Assembly: GCA_000320545.1 (NCBI GenBank)
Contig: ADNK01000118.1
Span: 1-63,977, forward strand
DNA: 63,977 bases
Direction: 5' to 3'
From: Bigelowiella natans CCMP2755
Taxonomy: Eukaryota > Cercozoa > Chlorarachniophyceae
This document shows positions 28,567-40,451 of this stretch, in pieces (within the stretch, counting starts at the first letter, position 1; every line of letters begins with the position of its first letter). The notes under the pieces were generated by a model, which made no database searches, was not told the DNA's origin, and worked only from the letters and a program-made list of their open reading frames with translations. Made by a program: the position numbers and the translations under genes.

Positions 28567-29371
28567 ATGGGGCCCCGCCGCTGGTCGCTCTTCACCTGCG
28601 CCGAGATCCTCCCGCTCTTCGTCCTCCTCTTCCTTCTCTCCCGGCTCCCTGGCAAGCTCAACCCTGCGAATGTCACCCTCCAGCGGTCTGTGCAGCCGAA
28701 GGCCTTTGCGCACAAGCCACTCAGGGTATGGAGGCGGGGAGGGGAACAGAGGTTGGGGGTGGATGGTCGAAGGGGGGTGTTGTTTAGCAAGAGGGCGGAG
28801 AGCACGCGAATTTGTGCGCAGGGCGACGCCATGGAGGAGGATCAGACTAGCATCTGGGAAGATGAAAGGTTTAGCTTTTGTTGTCCTCAAAAGAGAATAT
28901 GCTCAACATAGAGCCATATTGCGATGATGCCACCAATCACGAAGACCGTTCTCGCTCGTTCGGAATGACCAATACTTGCAGACTGTAAAATTGCTATCGT
29001 TTCTCTTCCCCTATTCTGCGAAGTAACTATTCGTGCACCCACCCACCCACCCACCCACCCCATAAATGTCAGCATCCCCGATTGGCTTAAGATTGAAAAG
29101 GGGATGCTAGTAAGAACGTTCGGCCTCAAGAACGAGAGTTTCAATGGATTAGAAGGCTTAGTTATGTCGGATATCAAGGATGGCAGATTTCCCGTTACGC
29201 TGGTAAAGCGAAGGCGATAACTGTGCAAATGATCATCACCAACCACCACCACTACCACCTATTCCATCGAATTTTTTAGTGGACTATCCGCCTTACTGTG
29301 ACTCGTAATTTAAAACAGCGGGCAAAGACTGGAGAGGAGGTTAAGGCCCGAATCAAGCCTTTCAATCTCGA

Positions 29372-29426
<55 letters not shown>

Positions 29427-30449
29427 TGTACCCACACATAAGCAAAACGATGGTTTCTTCTGATAAGGTGTTTTCGTTTTCCGTAGATCGTGGAAGAGGA
29501 GCTTATGTATCTTGGTGCGCCGCTAATCATTGAAATTCATCCTCCGTCCCGCCACAGAGGCGTTGCAGCAAAGCATTGGTACTGTAGATGAATTTGCGCG
29601 TGACTTGTTGCGGATGGTGTTGGTAGGCCATGGGAGAAACGCGGAATGGATACGGCTGAATGCAAGCGCAGATGCTCTTGCATCACTCAGCAACTGCGAG
29701 GTGCGTTTATTATCTTCAAGGGATATCGAGGACTTGATTCTTAGCTATTCCTAGATTCTGCATGCACCGACAGTACGTACTTCAAAACGATGATAATTAG
29801 GTTTCAACGATTGCTGGCACAGGAAAGGCAGGGCATAAAGATGGGTAGTAGAGGGGGGCGGGGGGGGAGGGGGAAGACGGTGATCTCTACGAATTCACTT
29901 CACCAAACTCATAACGGGCCGCGAACTGTGTCGCACTGAACAAGCTTCTCCCCTCCCCTCTCTCCATCAATCTGGCTCTGCTTCATACGCAAAACACCCA
30001 CGCGCGCGCGCGCGCGCACACACACACATGTGATGTGTGTATGAAGAGATAGATAGAGAGAGAGAGAGAGATCATAATCCCACCACAGTATTTTATGTAT
30101 GGTAATCAATATCGTTTGTTACTGTTGTTACTGACCTCTTTCAGGCCTGCAAACGAGACCTTGATGGCCCTTCCTCATGGTAGTAGTAGTAGTAGTAGTA
30201 GTAGTAGTATGCTCCCTGCACATCATTGTAACTATCAGGACTTATGACATTATTTAAAGGTATTGCGTACGATGACGACGGGAGCTTGCTTATCGCTGAT
30301 ACGTACAACGACTGGTGCGTTTTCTTCCTTTTCTTCTTCTTCTTCATCATCTTTAACTTAATCCTTTATATATACTCATCCTCTTGTTCCCATCATTCTC
30401 CTGCCCGGGTTTCTTCGTTCACATCTTCTCACATCTCTCTTCCCCCCGT

Positions 30450-30519
<70 letters not shown>

Positions 30520-32103
30520 TGGTGACGCCATAGCATACGAGTTCTATCGCCATCTGGAGAAATGACGACGCTGGTCGGTAATCCAGATGAAGACCCGGGA
30601 CTAGCTGATGGCACCGGTAGAGCAGCTTCATTAGAATTAAGAGATGGGGAGGGGCAAAGAGAGATTAATAGGTAGTGAACTTCCTTAGGAGATAAGGGAC
30701 CTGCGTATATGTGTGAGTGACAGTGGGTGTGTGTGTGTGCTAGTTTTGGAATACAGTGCCTCCTCTCCCTCCTCCTTCTCCTCCCTCCTCCTTCTCCTCC
30801 TCCTCCTCCTCCTCCTCCTCCTCCTCCTCGCTTATTGTGCAAACAAATTTGGTTGTGGTGCTAGGTACGGACGTGCGGTTCTACATGCCTCTAGGCATCG
30901 CACGACATCCTTCCGGTGAGTGAGTGAGTGAGTGGTCAGGGGCAGGGATGGGGAGAGGAAGAAACAACAATTACAAGTTATCATCGAGAATTGCGATTGA
31001 AAAAAAACAATAAAAACATGTGGTATGTAGGTGACTTTGTCTGTAAAATGTAAATGTATATGTAGGTGACTTTATCGTAACGGACGGCTACAATCAAGCC
31101 CTGCGACGAATACGCCGATCCACGCGAAAGGGTCTGTTTGCGCTACATTTCCCTTTTACCACGCACGTACAAACAGTATATGGATGCAAAATTTATTGAG
31201 GAGGTTACTTTTCTGAAGGCCTCATCCCCCCCCCCGTCGTCCCTCCGTCTCTTAAGTGGTGTGCTTGGCGCTGTACATATCTATCATCCATGAACGTCAC
31301 TCATAATCGGTCTCTTCCTCTCCCATCCCCTCCCTCTCTCTCTTTCCATAGTGACGACTGTCGGATACATCGAGAGAGATAAGGAAAATCGGTGGGCAGC
31401 TGGAGGACCCTTTAAGGTTTGCTCATCCCCTCCCCCCCCCCCCCTCCCCCCTGCACACACCCCGGCTGTTCCTCTCTTCCTATATGTCGATTGGGAATAC
31501 TAAGATCAGTCACGCACCTCCGTAGGGTCAGCTAATGGGAGTGAGCGTATCGTCAAACGGGGCCGTATTCATGACTGATGCACAGGTCTTACAGAAGAAG
31601 TAGTGCCAACTGCAACGCTGCAGCCGAGAGGAGAGACGTTTCTGCTCCTCACCCTTTTGTGCGTTTGGGAATGCAGCATAGTTTGGTGGTTGTGATGGTG
31701 GAAAACTGCTTGGATCGTCCGATACGACTACCTTAGCAGGATCATGTTGTCCTACATCAACATCATAATCATAATCATCATCATCATCATTATCATCGTC
31801 TTCATCGTCGTTACATCCTCATCATCTGCTGCTACTTTCTCTATCTCTCTTTCTTTCTCGCTCTATCTATCTCCATGGCTACAATCCCGTCCGTGCTAAA
31901 TCAGGTTGACCAAATTATGACCGTGGGGCGAGTCGAGCGAAACATCAGCCAGGAGGAGCTCAAGGAGATGAAATGGAACAAAACGGCACCGCCCCCCGAC
32001 CTCGCCATCCTTTCGTACGATGACCGACGACTGAAGCAATACTTATATTTTATGAAAGATTGCGCAAAGACGAATAGAAGAAAAGCATGCCTTGTTTGTG
32101 CAA

Positions 32104-32135
<32 letters not shown>

Positions 32136-32717
32136 TTACAAGTGTACTGCTTGTCCCCTTGGTCGTTGGCTTTGTTGCAGATTTTCAGGAGAGGGCTCAT
32201 CAGGATCACGAGACGGCGACTTCGAGTAAGGCAGTAGTATCCTATTTGAGTAGTAGGAGAAATAGTAGTAGAAATATAGATGAATTAGGAAGAAGATAGT
32301 CATAGTTTCTCTGTAGTTTCTCTGGAATTTGGTGTTTATCATTGTGCTCTGGTGGAGATCTGCCCTCGTCCCTTCTTGTCCACCGTCGTTGTCTTCTTAT
32401 GATTGTCATTCTAGATACGCTCGCTTTGCCCAGCCTGAAGGAATCATCTTCGACGAAGAGGTAGGAAGGCGTTGTGGTGTGTGCGCGTGTGTGTGTTTCC
32501 CTCTCGTATCTACCTCCTGTCCTATCCGAGGATGTACGCGGTGTGTAACCACTCCAATTTCATCATCACATTTGAACAGCTTCTGACTTCCTGTTGCCCC
32601 CCCCCCCTTCCTCCTCCTCCTTCTCCTCCTCCTCCTTCTCGTATATCCGTTCCTTCTCCCTCAAACTAGAACGACGTGTTGTTGGTCTCCGACTACCATG
32701 GCCACCGTATCCGCCAG

Positions 32718-32749
<32 letters not shown>

Positions 32750-33054
32750 TGCACAGCAAGCTTGCCTTAGTGTTCTATTAGTGAAGGGCCTTAGCTGCTT
32801 TATCTCGTTTCTCGTTACTACGCATCACGACCAACCTCTTTGGGGTTAAGTTGTTGTAGCTGATGAGAGACGTTCGTGTCCATCGCCTTTTCGCTCACCC
32901 CCCAAACCCCGCTCAATCTCTTCTCTGGCCCTGTCTTTGTGTTTCTGACGAGCAGGTGGATATGGAGGGCGACGTTATTACGGTGATAGTTGCATTAAAT
33001 TGTCAATCATAATGCAGCGCAAAAATAGAGAATGAGTGAGAGCGGGAGAGGGAA

Positions 33055-33087
<33 letters not shown>

Positions 33088-33902
33088 AACATTTATCGTC
33101 CTGCCTGTCTTCAGTGCTGTCGCTGATTTCTTCCTTCCTCCCAATATTGATTTCCCGTTTGATGTTGGAACTCCCACAGGTGGCGGGGATGAATGCGGAA
33201 GAACAGTACGCGGCGAGGGGCCACGTTGACGGCCCGGTCACCTCCGCACGATTTCACCACCCGCACGCTCTGGGTGAGGAAAACGCACCTCCTCATCACA
33301 TGAATCTCGATCCCACCGCGGAGCTGAGAATCATTTCTTATTCCGATGTGCAGTTGTTTTTCCTTGGTGTTTTCTGTTTTAATGCGAACACATTTCACCG
33401 TATAGATGGTGGCTTTATGTCGCCGCAGGAGTGGTGGCCACTATCACTACTACCACTGCTGCTACCACTGCTAATACTGCTACTATTACAACTAACTACT
33501 GCTACTCCTTGGAGGTGATAGTGGCGATTAGGGGTTTTGAAGCAATTGTTTTCTCCCAAATCGATGAGATCATCTGTGTTCCCTCATCCTCCTCCTCCTC
33601 CTCCGCGTATACACCACAGCGTTCGACAAGTGGCGGAATCTTATTGTCGCCGAGGACTACCACGTCCGAATCATATCTCCAGATGGCAACGTATGTCACA
33701 TGCGGATATCTCGACTTGCACACAGATTCTTTCCATTTGTATCCCTTCCATCTCATCCTCCTCCTCCACCTCTTCTCCCATCTCTGCGTACCACTCACAT
33801 GTTTTCGTGACACCTTCCGCCAGGTTCAGACGTTGGCTGGGGAAGGGCCTAATGATAAGCCGCGCGATGGGCCTGGTTTATTGTCAAGATTCCAGCGGGT
33901 GT

Positions 33903-33936
<34 letters not shown>

Positions 33937-34173
33937 GTTTTACTTCATCCAGCTGACAAAAAAAAAGAATACTGCGTTCACTGTTGGCGCCCGATTGACA
34001 ACTCTCTCTCCCCTGTTATGTTCATTTCCCATCTATACGGGCAGGTGTACGACATCGCGATGGCACCAAACGGTGATCTAGCGGTCACGGACACGTTTAA
34101 TAATAAGATTAGGTTCATACACCGAAACTTAGACGCAAACGGCAACCCTCAGCCGTTCTCAGACGATGCATGA
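28567..34173 (+). CDS. signal-anchored NHL-repeat beta-propeller protein, at least 19 exons
   Basis: Exon 1 (28567-28725) begins with a hydrophobic segment EILPLFVLLFLLSRLPG, a signal peptide or anchor. Phase-matched exons follow with WLKIEKGMLVRTFGLKNESF, a nick-like turn NGLEGLVMSD, and EALQQSIGTVDEFARDL. The NHL propeller starts with ALPHGIAYDDDGSLLIADTY (about 30165-30312) and IRVLSPSGEMTTLVGNP. It continues with FYMPLGIARHPSG, GDFIVTDGYNQALRRI and VSVSSNGAVFMTDAQ. Further blades are FAQPEGIIFDEE, NDVLLVSDYHGHRIRQ, VDGPVTSARFHHPHAL, NLIVAEDYHVRIISPDGN, VQTLAGEGPND and DIAMAPNGDLAVTDTF, then TGA at 34171. NHL blades are protein- or RNA-interaction surfaces; with the leader, an extracytoplasmic sensor or lyase-like role is conceivable but not shown. 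The exons between 29701 and 30140, and between 31587 and 32420, are incompletely resolved. Confidence 0.78.
29375..29422. repeat. GA microsatellite (about 24 units)
   Basis: A pure GA run in an intron of the NHL gene, upstream of the exon that starts after the acceptor at about 29487. Confidence 0.92.
30452..30518. repeat. compound CT-GT microsatellite
   Basis: A CT run of about 19 units passes directly into a GT run of about 14 units inside an intron of the NHL gene, ending about 18 bases before the 3' splice site. Confidence 0.92.
33900..33933. repeat. GT microsatellite at a 5' splice site
   Basis: The run begins at the donor of the NHL exon that ends in SRFQR. Any repeat unit could in principle serve as the GT of the 5' splice site. 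Confidence 0.85.
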
Positions 34174-35258
34174 TGAATAATCGGGAGATATTCCACAGGG
34201 GAAACTTTCCTCTTCGGGGTCCACAACACCTACAACAGCGGTGGAGCGAGGAGAATGCAAAAATGCAATAGCGCAATAGCAGACGAACTTAAATTCGCAT
34301 GATGTTGTGCCACCTTTCGATTGCGAACGTACTTAAAATTTACGTGGTGTTCTGTGTCATCTCTCGTTTGAACTAGTGAAGTTGGTTTGTCAACCTCTGC
34401 GCACAATAGTGCGCGCTTTTTACATGCGCGATGCAGCAGCTAGCATGCGCCGGCTTGATGCTTGTAGGCAGTGGGAGCGCGACACCGCATGCTGTCATGT
34501 GAAAATGACTTAAGACATCAGCAAGGTGTGACCATGTGTTGCGTAGCGTCACGCGCATGACTCCATCACTGAGCGTGTCAAGCATGCAAACATTGTGACA
34601 TCAGCATGTACACGTTAAGTTCATGTTCGGCTCCAATAAAAAAAAAAGCAAGGAGCCGCGTTTTTGCGGCGTGCACGCTAGCACGCATCGATCAACATTC
34701 ACAAAGACTGTGACAACTAGACAATATAACAAACATAGCTCATCTTGATCATCTTGTTCCACACGCATCGCGCATGCATCTGCATCATTTTAGCAACGCG
34801 CGCGACGACGGCACTACAACAAGCACCGTACATTCTCAGGACTACCCAAAAATAGTGCCGGTCACATGGTTACATACAGATTCTAGCATTTGACATTGCT
34901 AGCAAGAAGCACCGATGATGCTGGAACGATGGTGGGTCACGCTTGAGTTGCGATCATCAATTGACTTTCTTGTGCGTGTGAAAGAGACAACGCAACGTTA
35001 CGGCACATGCTGGCGCCTGCACATAGCCTAGTCCGACTCTGCACGTGTTGTAGCCTCCATTTAATAACTCGTTCGGAATGCGGACAACAAAAAGTGTAGA
35101 CTCTTTTAAAAAACATATATGCACATTGAATGTAATAACGTCAAAGAAATTCCACAGATGTTATTCCCTGCAAAATTGCAAGTAGGCTTCACGTTTGTGC
35201 ACTCTGATGCTCATAAAAATCTATTTTATGTTTTCAGAATACATGAAGTAAGCAGCCA
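34174..35258. other. convergent 3'-3' spacer with CA/TG-rich island
   Basis: Lies between the 3' end of the NHL gene (plus) and the 3' end of the NTF2-like gene (minus). GCATGC, CGCATG, TGCGCG and CACGTG words are frequent. CAATAAAAAAAAAAG at about 34633-34647 could be a polyadenylation-type signal. No coding frame supported. Confidence 0.5.
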
Positions 35259-36122
35259 TCACGTGGAATCAAGACTTTGTTTCTCAGCCTCACGCATTGC
35301 GCGCCTTCGTCTCCGCTGTTTTTCCAACCCTGTAAGCCAGTCTAGAAGTCGATACGCGAAACTTGGCTTATATGGTTTCGCCTCCCGGAAGGGCAAAGGC
35401 CTTCCGATGGCATACAGAACTCCGAATATACCGCCCACACCACCTGTATTTCCTTGTAGACGGTCAATAACATAGCCATTGGTGAACTTTATGATCTGAC
35501 CCCTATCGTTGAAAGTAAGAGAGAGCGTCTGAGGGGGGGATTCTACAGTCATGCCCGTTGGTGGTATAGCAGGAGTCGCAAAGGCCCCGGTGTGCGTCCC
35601 AATCTGTCGGGAGTCAACCCATACGCGGTTCGGCTCAAAGGGGTCATTGCGAAAGTTGTAATACCGGAAGTTGTTGTCGGGAAATGCCTCATCAAAGCCA
35701 AACTGCGTGTTCGCCTCAACGAGCTCTTGCCTATCTAGCGGACCCACAACGGGCCCCCTGAACTCGAAGTCTTCGCTGAACATGCCGTCATTCCAGTCTT
35801 GGGCGCTCATGTTGAAAAAGTTCTTCGCCTTTGTTATCAATTCTTCGGGAGGGATCGGGAAATCCGAGTCTTCCAACATGCTTGTGGCGTCCACCACTTG
35901 CGGATACTCTTTCTCAAACTTCAGACCGGCCTTCCCTAACACCATGACATCCCTAGCTTCCGAGATTTTCCCAGTTACCCTATGAGAACTACACGGGCTA
36001 AACGTATTGCTTGCTGACAACCGAACTCGGACTCTACGCCCAAGACAGGGAAGAGCCAACGTCAACCACGTGGCAAAATGAACCTGCTTTCGGGAGAGGC
36101 ACCCCATAGATGGTTCGCTCAT
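35259..36122 (-). CDS. NTF2/SnoaL-like domain protein with N-terminal leader, 287 residues
   Basis: A single exon from ATG 36122 to TGA. Residues 1-50 form a leader with a hydrophobic stretch HFATWLTLALPCLG, then an Arg-rich patch and SASNTFSPCS. This has the general shape of a signal plus transit peptide of secondary plastids, though it lacks a clean ASAF motif, so plastid location is an inference. The core matches small alpha+beta NTF2/SnoaL-like folds: KNFFNMSAQDWNDGMFSEDF, RGPVVGPLDRQELVEA, then strands ending FNDRGQIIKFTNGYVIDR. A basic C-terminal tail (EKQRRRRRAMREAEKQ) follows. Such folds bind small hydrophobic ligands or act as isomerases or hydrolases; no catalytic residues can be assigned here. 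It is divergent from the TDRD3/RMI1-like gene, with 301 bases between starts. Confidence 0.8.
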   Translation of the reverse strand: MSEPSMGCLSRKQVHFATWLTLALPCLGRRVRVRLSASNTFSPCSSHRVTGKISEARDVMVLGKAGLKFEKEYPQVVDATSMLEDSDFPIPPEELITKAKNFFNMSAQDWNDGMFSEDFEFRGPVVGPLDRQELVEANTQFGFDEAFPDNNFRYYNFRNDPFEPNRVWVDSRQIGTHTGAFATPAIPPTGMTVESPPQTLSLTFNDRGQIIKFTNGYVIDRLQGNTGGVGGIFGVLYAIGRPLPFREAKPYKPSFAYRLLDWLTGLEKQRRRRRAMREAEKQSLDST

Positions 36123-36423
36123 TAGATACCTCGAGATATCTCAGAGATATCAGCGGGCATTTTAAGCCTGCGTCTTACATCTTTCGGCTTGCCGCTAAAA
36201 TAAAATCCCTATTTCGAAAATTCTGGGAGAATTTTTTTCCCAAGCACTTACTTCCTATCGCCGGGGGAAATCCGTGCGAAATGTTAACGGAGATCCTAAT
36301 GTTCCTTTGTCGCCGGGCAAAAAAGGCATCTCAAATTATCGGTAAATCTTTGGGAGATTGTCTGGAGATCAAGTGCTCAGTACTCCTTCCGATCTCTGAT
36401 AAGAGACCCGAGCCAGCAGAAGG

Positions 36424-38412
36424 ATGGAGGAGCTCCGCCCGTATGGGCTGCGTGTCTCCCCGGATGGCATGGCCCGGTGCAAAGAGCTCCTCGAGGAGAG
36501 GAAGCTTAATGTATCGGATCCACGAAACCTTTTCAAGGCCGCCGTAGATGTCAGTACAACGTGACACCTGTCTTTTGAAGTAGGGTGGTGGTAGCCGATA
36601 CGATGGGGTTCGGACGGGAAGAATTGCTATTGGTTGTGCTTGCAGCGGAATGACTTTTGTTTTGTCTTATGGTCTTTCCCAGCTAAGCTTGAAAGAAATA
36701 GGCAATGAGACCCTTCCAAAGGATCTTAGTTCCGTCAGCAAGGTAATGAGACGTCTTGACCGAATTTCCTTTTGCAAGCATTTGCGCAAATGCATCTGGC
36801 AATGTAATGGTTAAGCATTCTCCTGAACGTGATGCTTCAATATCGTGAAAATAAGAGGAATAGATGAATGAATCTGAAGGTTGATGGCGGTCGTGCGTGG
36901 TTCTTCTTTGCCTACCCTTTCCCCGCAGATCGAGGGCCGAATTGTCCTGCAGGTTGTACGTAGTGAAAACATGGCCGTGCCTTCGATAAACAAAACGTCC
37001 AAAGGTACTGAGATAAAAAACTACCATGCTTATCCCTTTAACCGCTAGTTTTAGTTTATCCTACCCTCCCTTCATAACCCTGATTTTTACAAAAAATTCT
37101 CTGCTTCCAGGCCAACCTCGAATGCTGGGCATAACGGTGCGTATGCAGCTTCATCATAGTATCTATGTTTAATCCGATCCCGTAGTTAGTTGACGGCGAC
37201 AGAAGACATCAATGCAAGATTCATTGATGCGGTGTTGCCTGTGTATGAGCTCACTCTCTGATCTTTATGTTTCGAGTATTCTGCAGCAAAACTTCGTGTC
37301 GTGATACAACCGAATTTTGTAGGTTAGCGACGGAAAGACGAAGTGCAAAGTCGTTGAGTTTGAGCCGACACCAGCATTGAGGTTGGTAAAATATCTTCCG
37401 CCCTGACCATCCTCTGACTAATTCCTTCTTTCCTGCTGCATATTCGACATCACAGAACCCCACTGCCACCGGGAACTAAGCTTGTGCTCGACAGTCCGCA
37501 ACTCTGTAACAATAGCGATTCTAGAAGCTATGAGGATGACAATGATGATAATGATGATGATGATGGTGATGATGATAGTGATGGTGATAGTAGCGGGGGT
37601 GGTTCTTGAATGCTGATCATGGTGAAGTTGATAAATGAGCAGCAGGTTGTTGCCTGAACAATACCCCCACTGGCTGTTGTTTGTCTTAGTCAAGGGGATG
37701 GTGCTTCTAACACCAGCGTCCTTCGCTGATTCGTGCGGTAAGGTGGAGCGCCTTCTCAACTCTTGGAAGCTACACCAGGTCACACTAGTTTTCTTGGTCC
37801 ACGATCAAGCCTTTCATGTTTTGTTGTTTCCTAGTTTCCTCGATAGAAGGGCATGGCATCAGGACACACAGAGCACACACACACACACACACACATACAC
37901 ACACACGTACACATACACACACGTGCGTTTGTCCGTACTTTACCCGAACAGTACAACATGCATTTAGAGTCTCGTGGAGAATTATCATCATCATTATTAT
38001 TAACATAAATAATAATAATAATAATAATAATACTCATATGTGTTGACGTGGCCGATTATTACTAGGATGCGCACAAGCGGCTAGACCCTTCCCAAGGCCT
38101 TCCGCCCAAATTCACACCCCTCACTCGTGGCAAGGGGGATAGTAACCAAGGCCGCCGCAACCGCCATACCAACGGCGATACCGACGTGAAAAGCGTTGGC
38201 GGGCACAAGGGGACAGGGAAGAGGGAGAGGACTGAAAAGAAGAAGGAGAGGAGTGAGAAGAAGAAGATGAAGAACGTAGGTGGGAAAGGTCACAAACAGG
38301 TGATGATGAATAAGGCAAAAGAGCATGTCCAGGTACAGGGACTGCTGCTTCCTCGAAAGGATAAAGAGAGACACCACAGAAATCAGCAGAATCAGGAGCA
38401 GAAGCATCAGCC

Positions 38413-38445
<33 letters not shown>

Positions 38446-38929
38446 CCGAGTGGATTTGGGAGCTCGGGAGATACAGCAGCAGCAGCAGCAGCAGTCTAAA
38501 GAGAGCGCTCCTCTTTCCTCCTCGCATCGTTATCAACAGCATCGTCATCGTCTGCAGCAGCGGCAAGAAGGGGGTGGAGGGGACCACCACCAAAATCAGC
38601 ACTATAGCCGCCCTTCTTCCCTTCCGTCCCCTGACACTGTTACCGCTGCTGACTCCAGGCTGCTGCGTGCTCCAAGTCGAGTACCATGTGTTTCTGACTG
38701 GGAGCTAATTACGAAGATTTGTGAGGAGGAGGCGGAGGAGGAAGAGGAGGAGGAGGAGGATTGTGCCACGGCGGATGATGAAAGTTCTTCATTCCCTAGT
38801 GGTGATCGGGGCCGTCAGAAGAGGAATGGAAAGGGAGTTAGGAAGAAGACGGCAAAGTTGAACAGAAGAAGGGAATCTGTTCTGCTGCCGGCTAGGATCT
38901 ACAATGTGCAAATGTATAGATTGCCGTAA
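36424..38929 (+). CDS. TDRD3/RMI1-like OB-fold protein with low-complexity tail
   Basis: Exons: 36424-36549 (MEELRPYGLRVSPDGMARCK), 36683-36742, 36929-37004 (IEGRIVLQVVRSENMAVPSI), 37111-37136, 37323-37381 (SDGKTKCKVVEFEP), 37456 to about 37490 (PLPPGTKLVL), 37690-37778 (IKGMVLLTPASFADSCGKVE) and a long exon from 38066 (RLDPSQGLPPKFTPL). Phases agree at the joins. This is the RMI1/TDRD3 N-terminal helical plus OB domain in its usual order (VLQV, then PRML, then DGxTxCxxxE, then PPGTKLxL, then GxxLLTPxxxxxxxGxVxxL). TDRD3 and RMI1 bind type IA topoisomerases (TOP3B or TOP3A), so a topoisomerase partner in DNA or RNA decatenation is expected from the family. The tail is Gln/Glu/Lys-rich and encoded partly by CAA/CAG and GAG repeats. 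No Tudor domain is seen within this part. Confidence 0.82.
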
Positions 38930-39034
38930 TCAGATAACGACGACGACGACGATGATGATGATGATGATGATAATGATAATGAATGAGGGTTTGATGAAAT
39001 CCCTTTCCCTCTATCTGTTCTTCCTGACCGGCAG

Positions 39035-39373
39035 GTTTGGACCGCGCTCGCCTACCGACTCTTTCAGTGCAATGGTGTGTGGAGAGAATCGCAAAATATG
39101 TGCACGCTGCGGATTCGTTTGCATGGTGTCGGTATATATATTTTCGGAACAAGATTTGAAAGAATTTTCTGATGTACCTCTTTCCGCATTCCCATCCACC
39201 CTCCTCCCTTGTTCTTTTCCCGCTGCTCCCACTCCCTCCTAGCTAACAATCGCTGATGCGAAGAACGTCGCGATGGTAGTGAAAGCAAGCAGCATGCTCT
39301 TCAAGAAGATGTTGGGCTGCTCCGATGATGTGGTCGAGAGTGCCTCGCAGACTCCTCAAGGTGTTAAAAGTAA

Positions 39374-39404
<31 letters not shown>

Positions 39405-40451
39405 TCCTTCTGCTTCTTGCTGTCTCACCTTTCCCATCACGTCGTGTGACTCATTCACCTTTCTCCGGCAGGGCAAAAATTACTTCATGCGAACATGCAA
39501 CGGTGGTTGAACATGCGCTGTTTATGCCAAATTGAGCTTCACCATGACCCGCGGCTTGTAACGGCGATAGGCCTCTTTGCAGCTGCTACTGGCACTGCTT
39601 CTTCTTCTTCTCTGCCACAGAATGAGAAAAAAAAGGGTTCTTCACGTTCAAAACGTGATCGACGGCGACCAACTCAGACAAAACAGCTGGGCCACCAGCA
39701 GCAGCAGCATCAGACACGGAAGAGTGAATCTGACAGCAGTCACTATTCCAAAAGTGGGAGCAACACTAGAACTTCCTCTACCGCCAGCGACAATGGCGTT
39801 GATGAAGACGATGTACGGAGCCGTAGGAGGAGAGGGAGGGGGAAGGATATGCAGTACGACAACGATACATATAGGAAAAATCGATTGGAGGATCTGAAGA
39901 AGAAGAAGGAGAAGAAGAAGAAGAATGTTAGGGCTGCTAAGACATCTAAGAAGGGACCCGATCAACGCGACCATGGTGACGGCGCATGTGGAGATGCAAG
40001 CACCAGCAGCACAGTTTCTTCTGGAAGAGGAGTGGGGGTTCGACGGCGTCAACATCCAGCTAGTGGAGGGAACATGTCCAACGAAATACTCCCCGACAAA
40101 ATTAAGGGGGGTAGGAGTATGGCGAATAATGGGAATGCTAGCAGCAGCAGCAGCAGAAGCAACAGCAGCAGGCGGAGAGGAACTAAAAGTAGCGGTGCCA
40201 CCAATATAGGTGGTGGGAGTCAACATAAAAACAACAGAAGTAATAGCGGGAATAACACCAAGAATGTCGCTGGGAGTAGTGAGGAGAACAAGAGTAGGAG
40301 GAACCGAAAGTCGCACCAAGGGGGGCAGGATGGGAGAGCTAGTGGAGTTGCTGGGGAGAACAGTGTAGGAAGTAGAAGTAGTAGAACCAAAATAAAGAAG
40401 AATAAAAGTGACAAAAACGGGTCGAGGTGGAAACCCAAAGTTCCCACATGA
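39035..40451 (+). CDS. continuation of the TDRD3/RMI1-like gene or separate basic Ser/Asn-rich protein
   Basis: Candidate exons: about 39035-39073, 39243-39361 (LTIADAKNVAMVVKASSMLF) and 39472-40451 (GQKLLHANMQRWLNMRCLCQ, then IELHHDPRLVTAIGLFAAAT). The join between the last two is phase-consistent. After this helical segment the product is almost entirely low complexity: Lys/Arg, Ser, Asn and Gly with KKKKEKKKK and SSSSSRSNSSRRR. It ends in TGA at 40449. No family recognised for the helical part. It lies directly behind, and on the same strand as, the TDRD3/RMI1-like exons. I see no clear promoter between them, so a single long gene is the simpler reading. Confidence 0.5.

Noticed and set aside
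29040-29065. CCCA run resembling a telomere-like repeat
   Set aside because: A short intronic tetranucleotide microsatellite between exons of the NHL gene, not a telomeric array.
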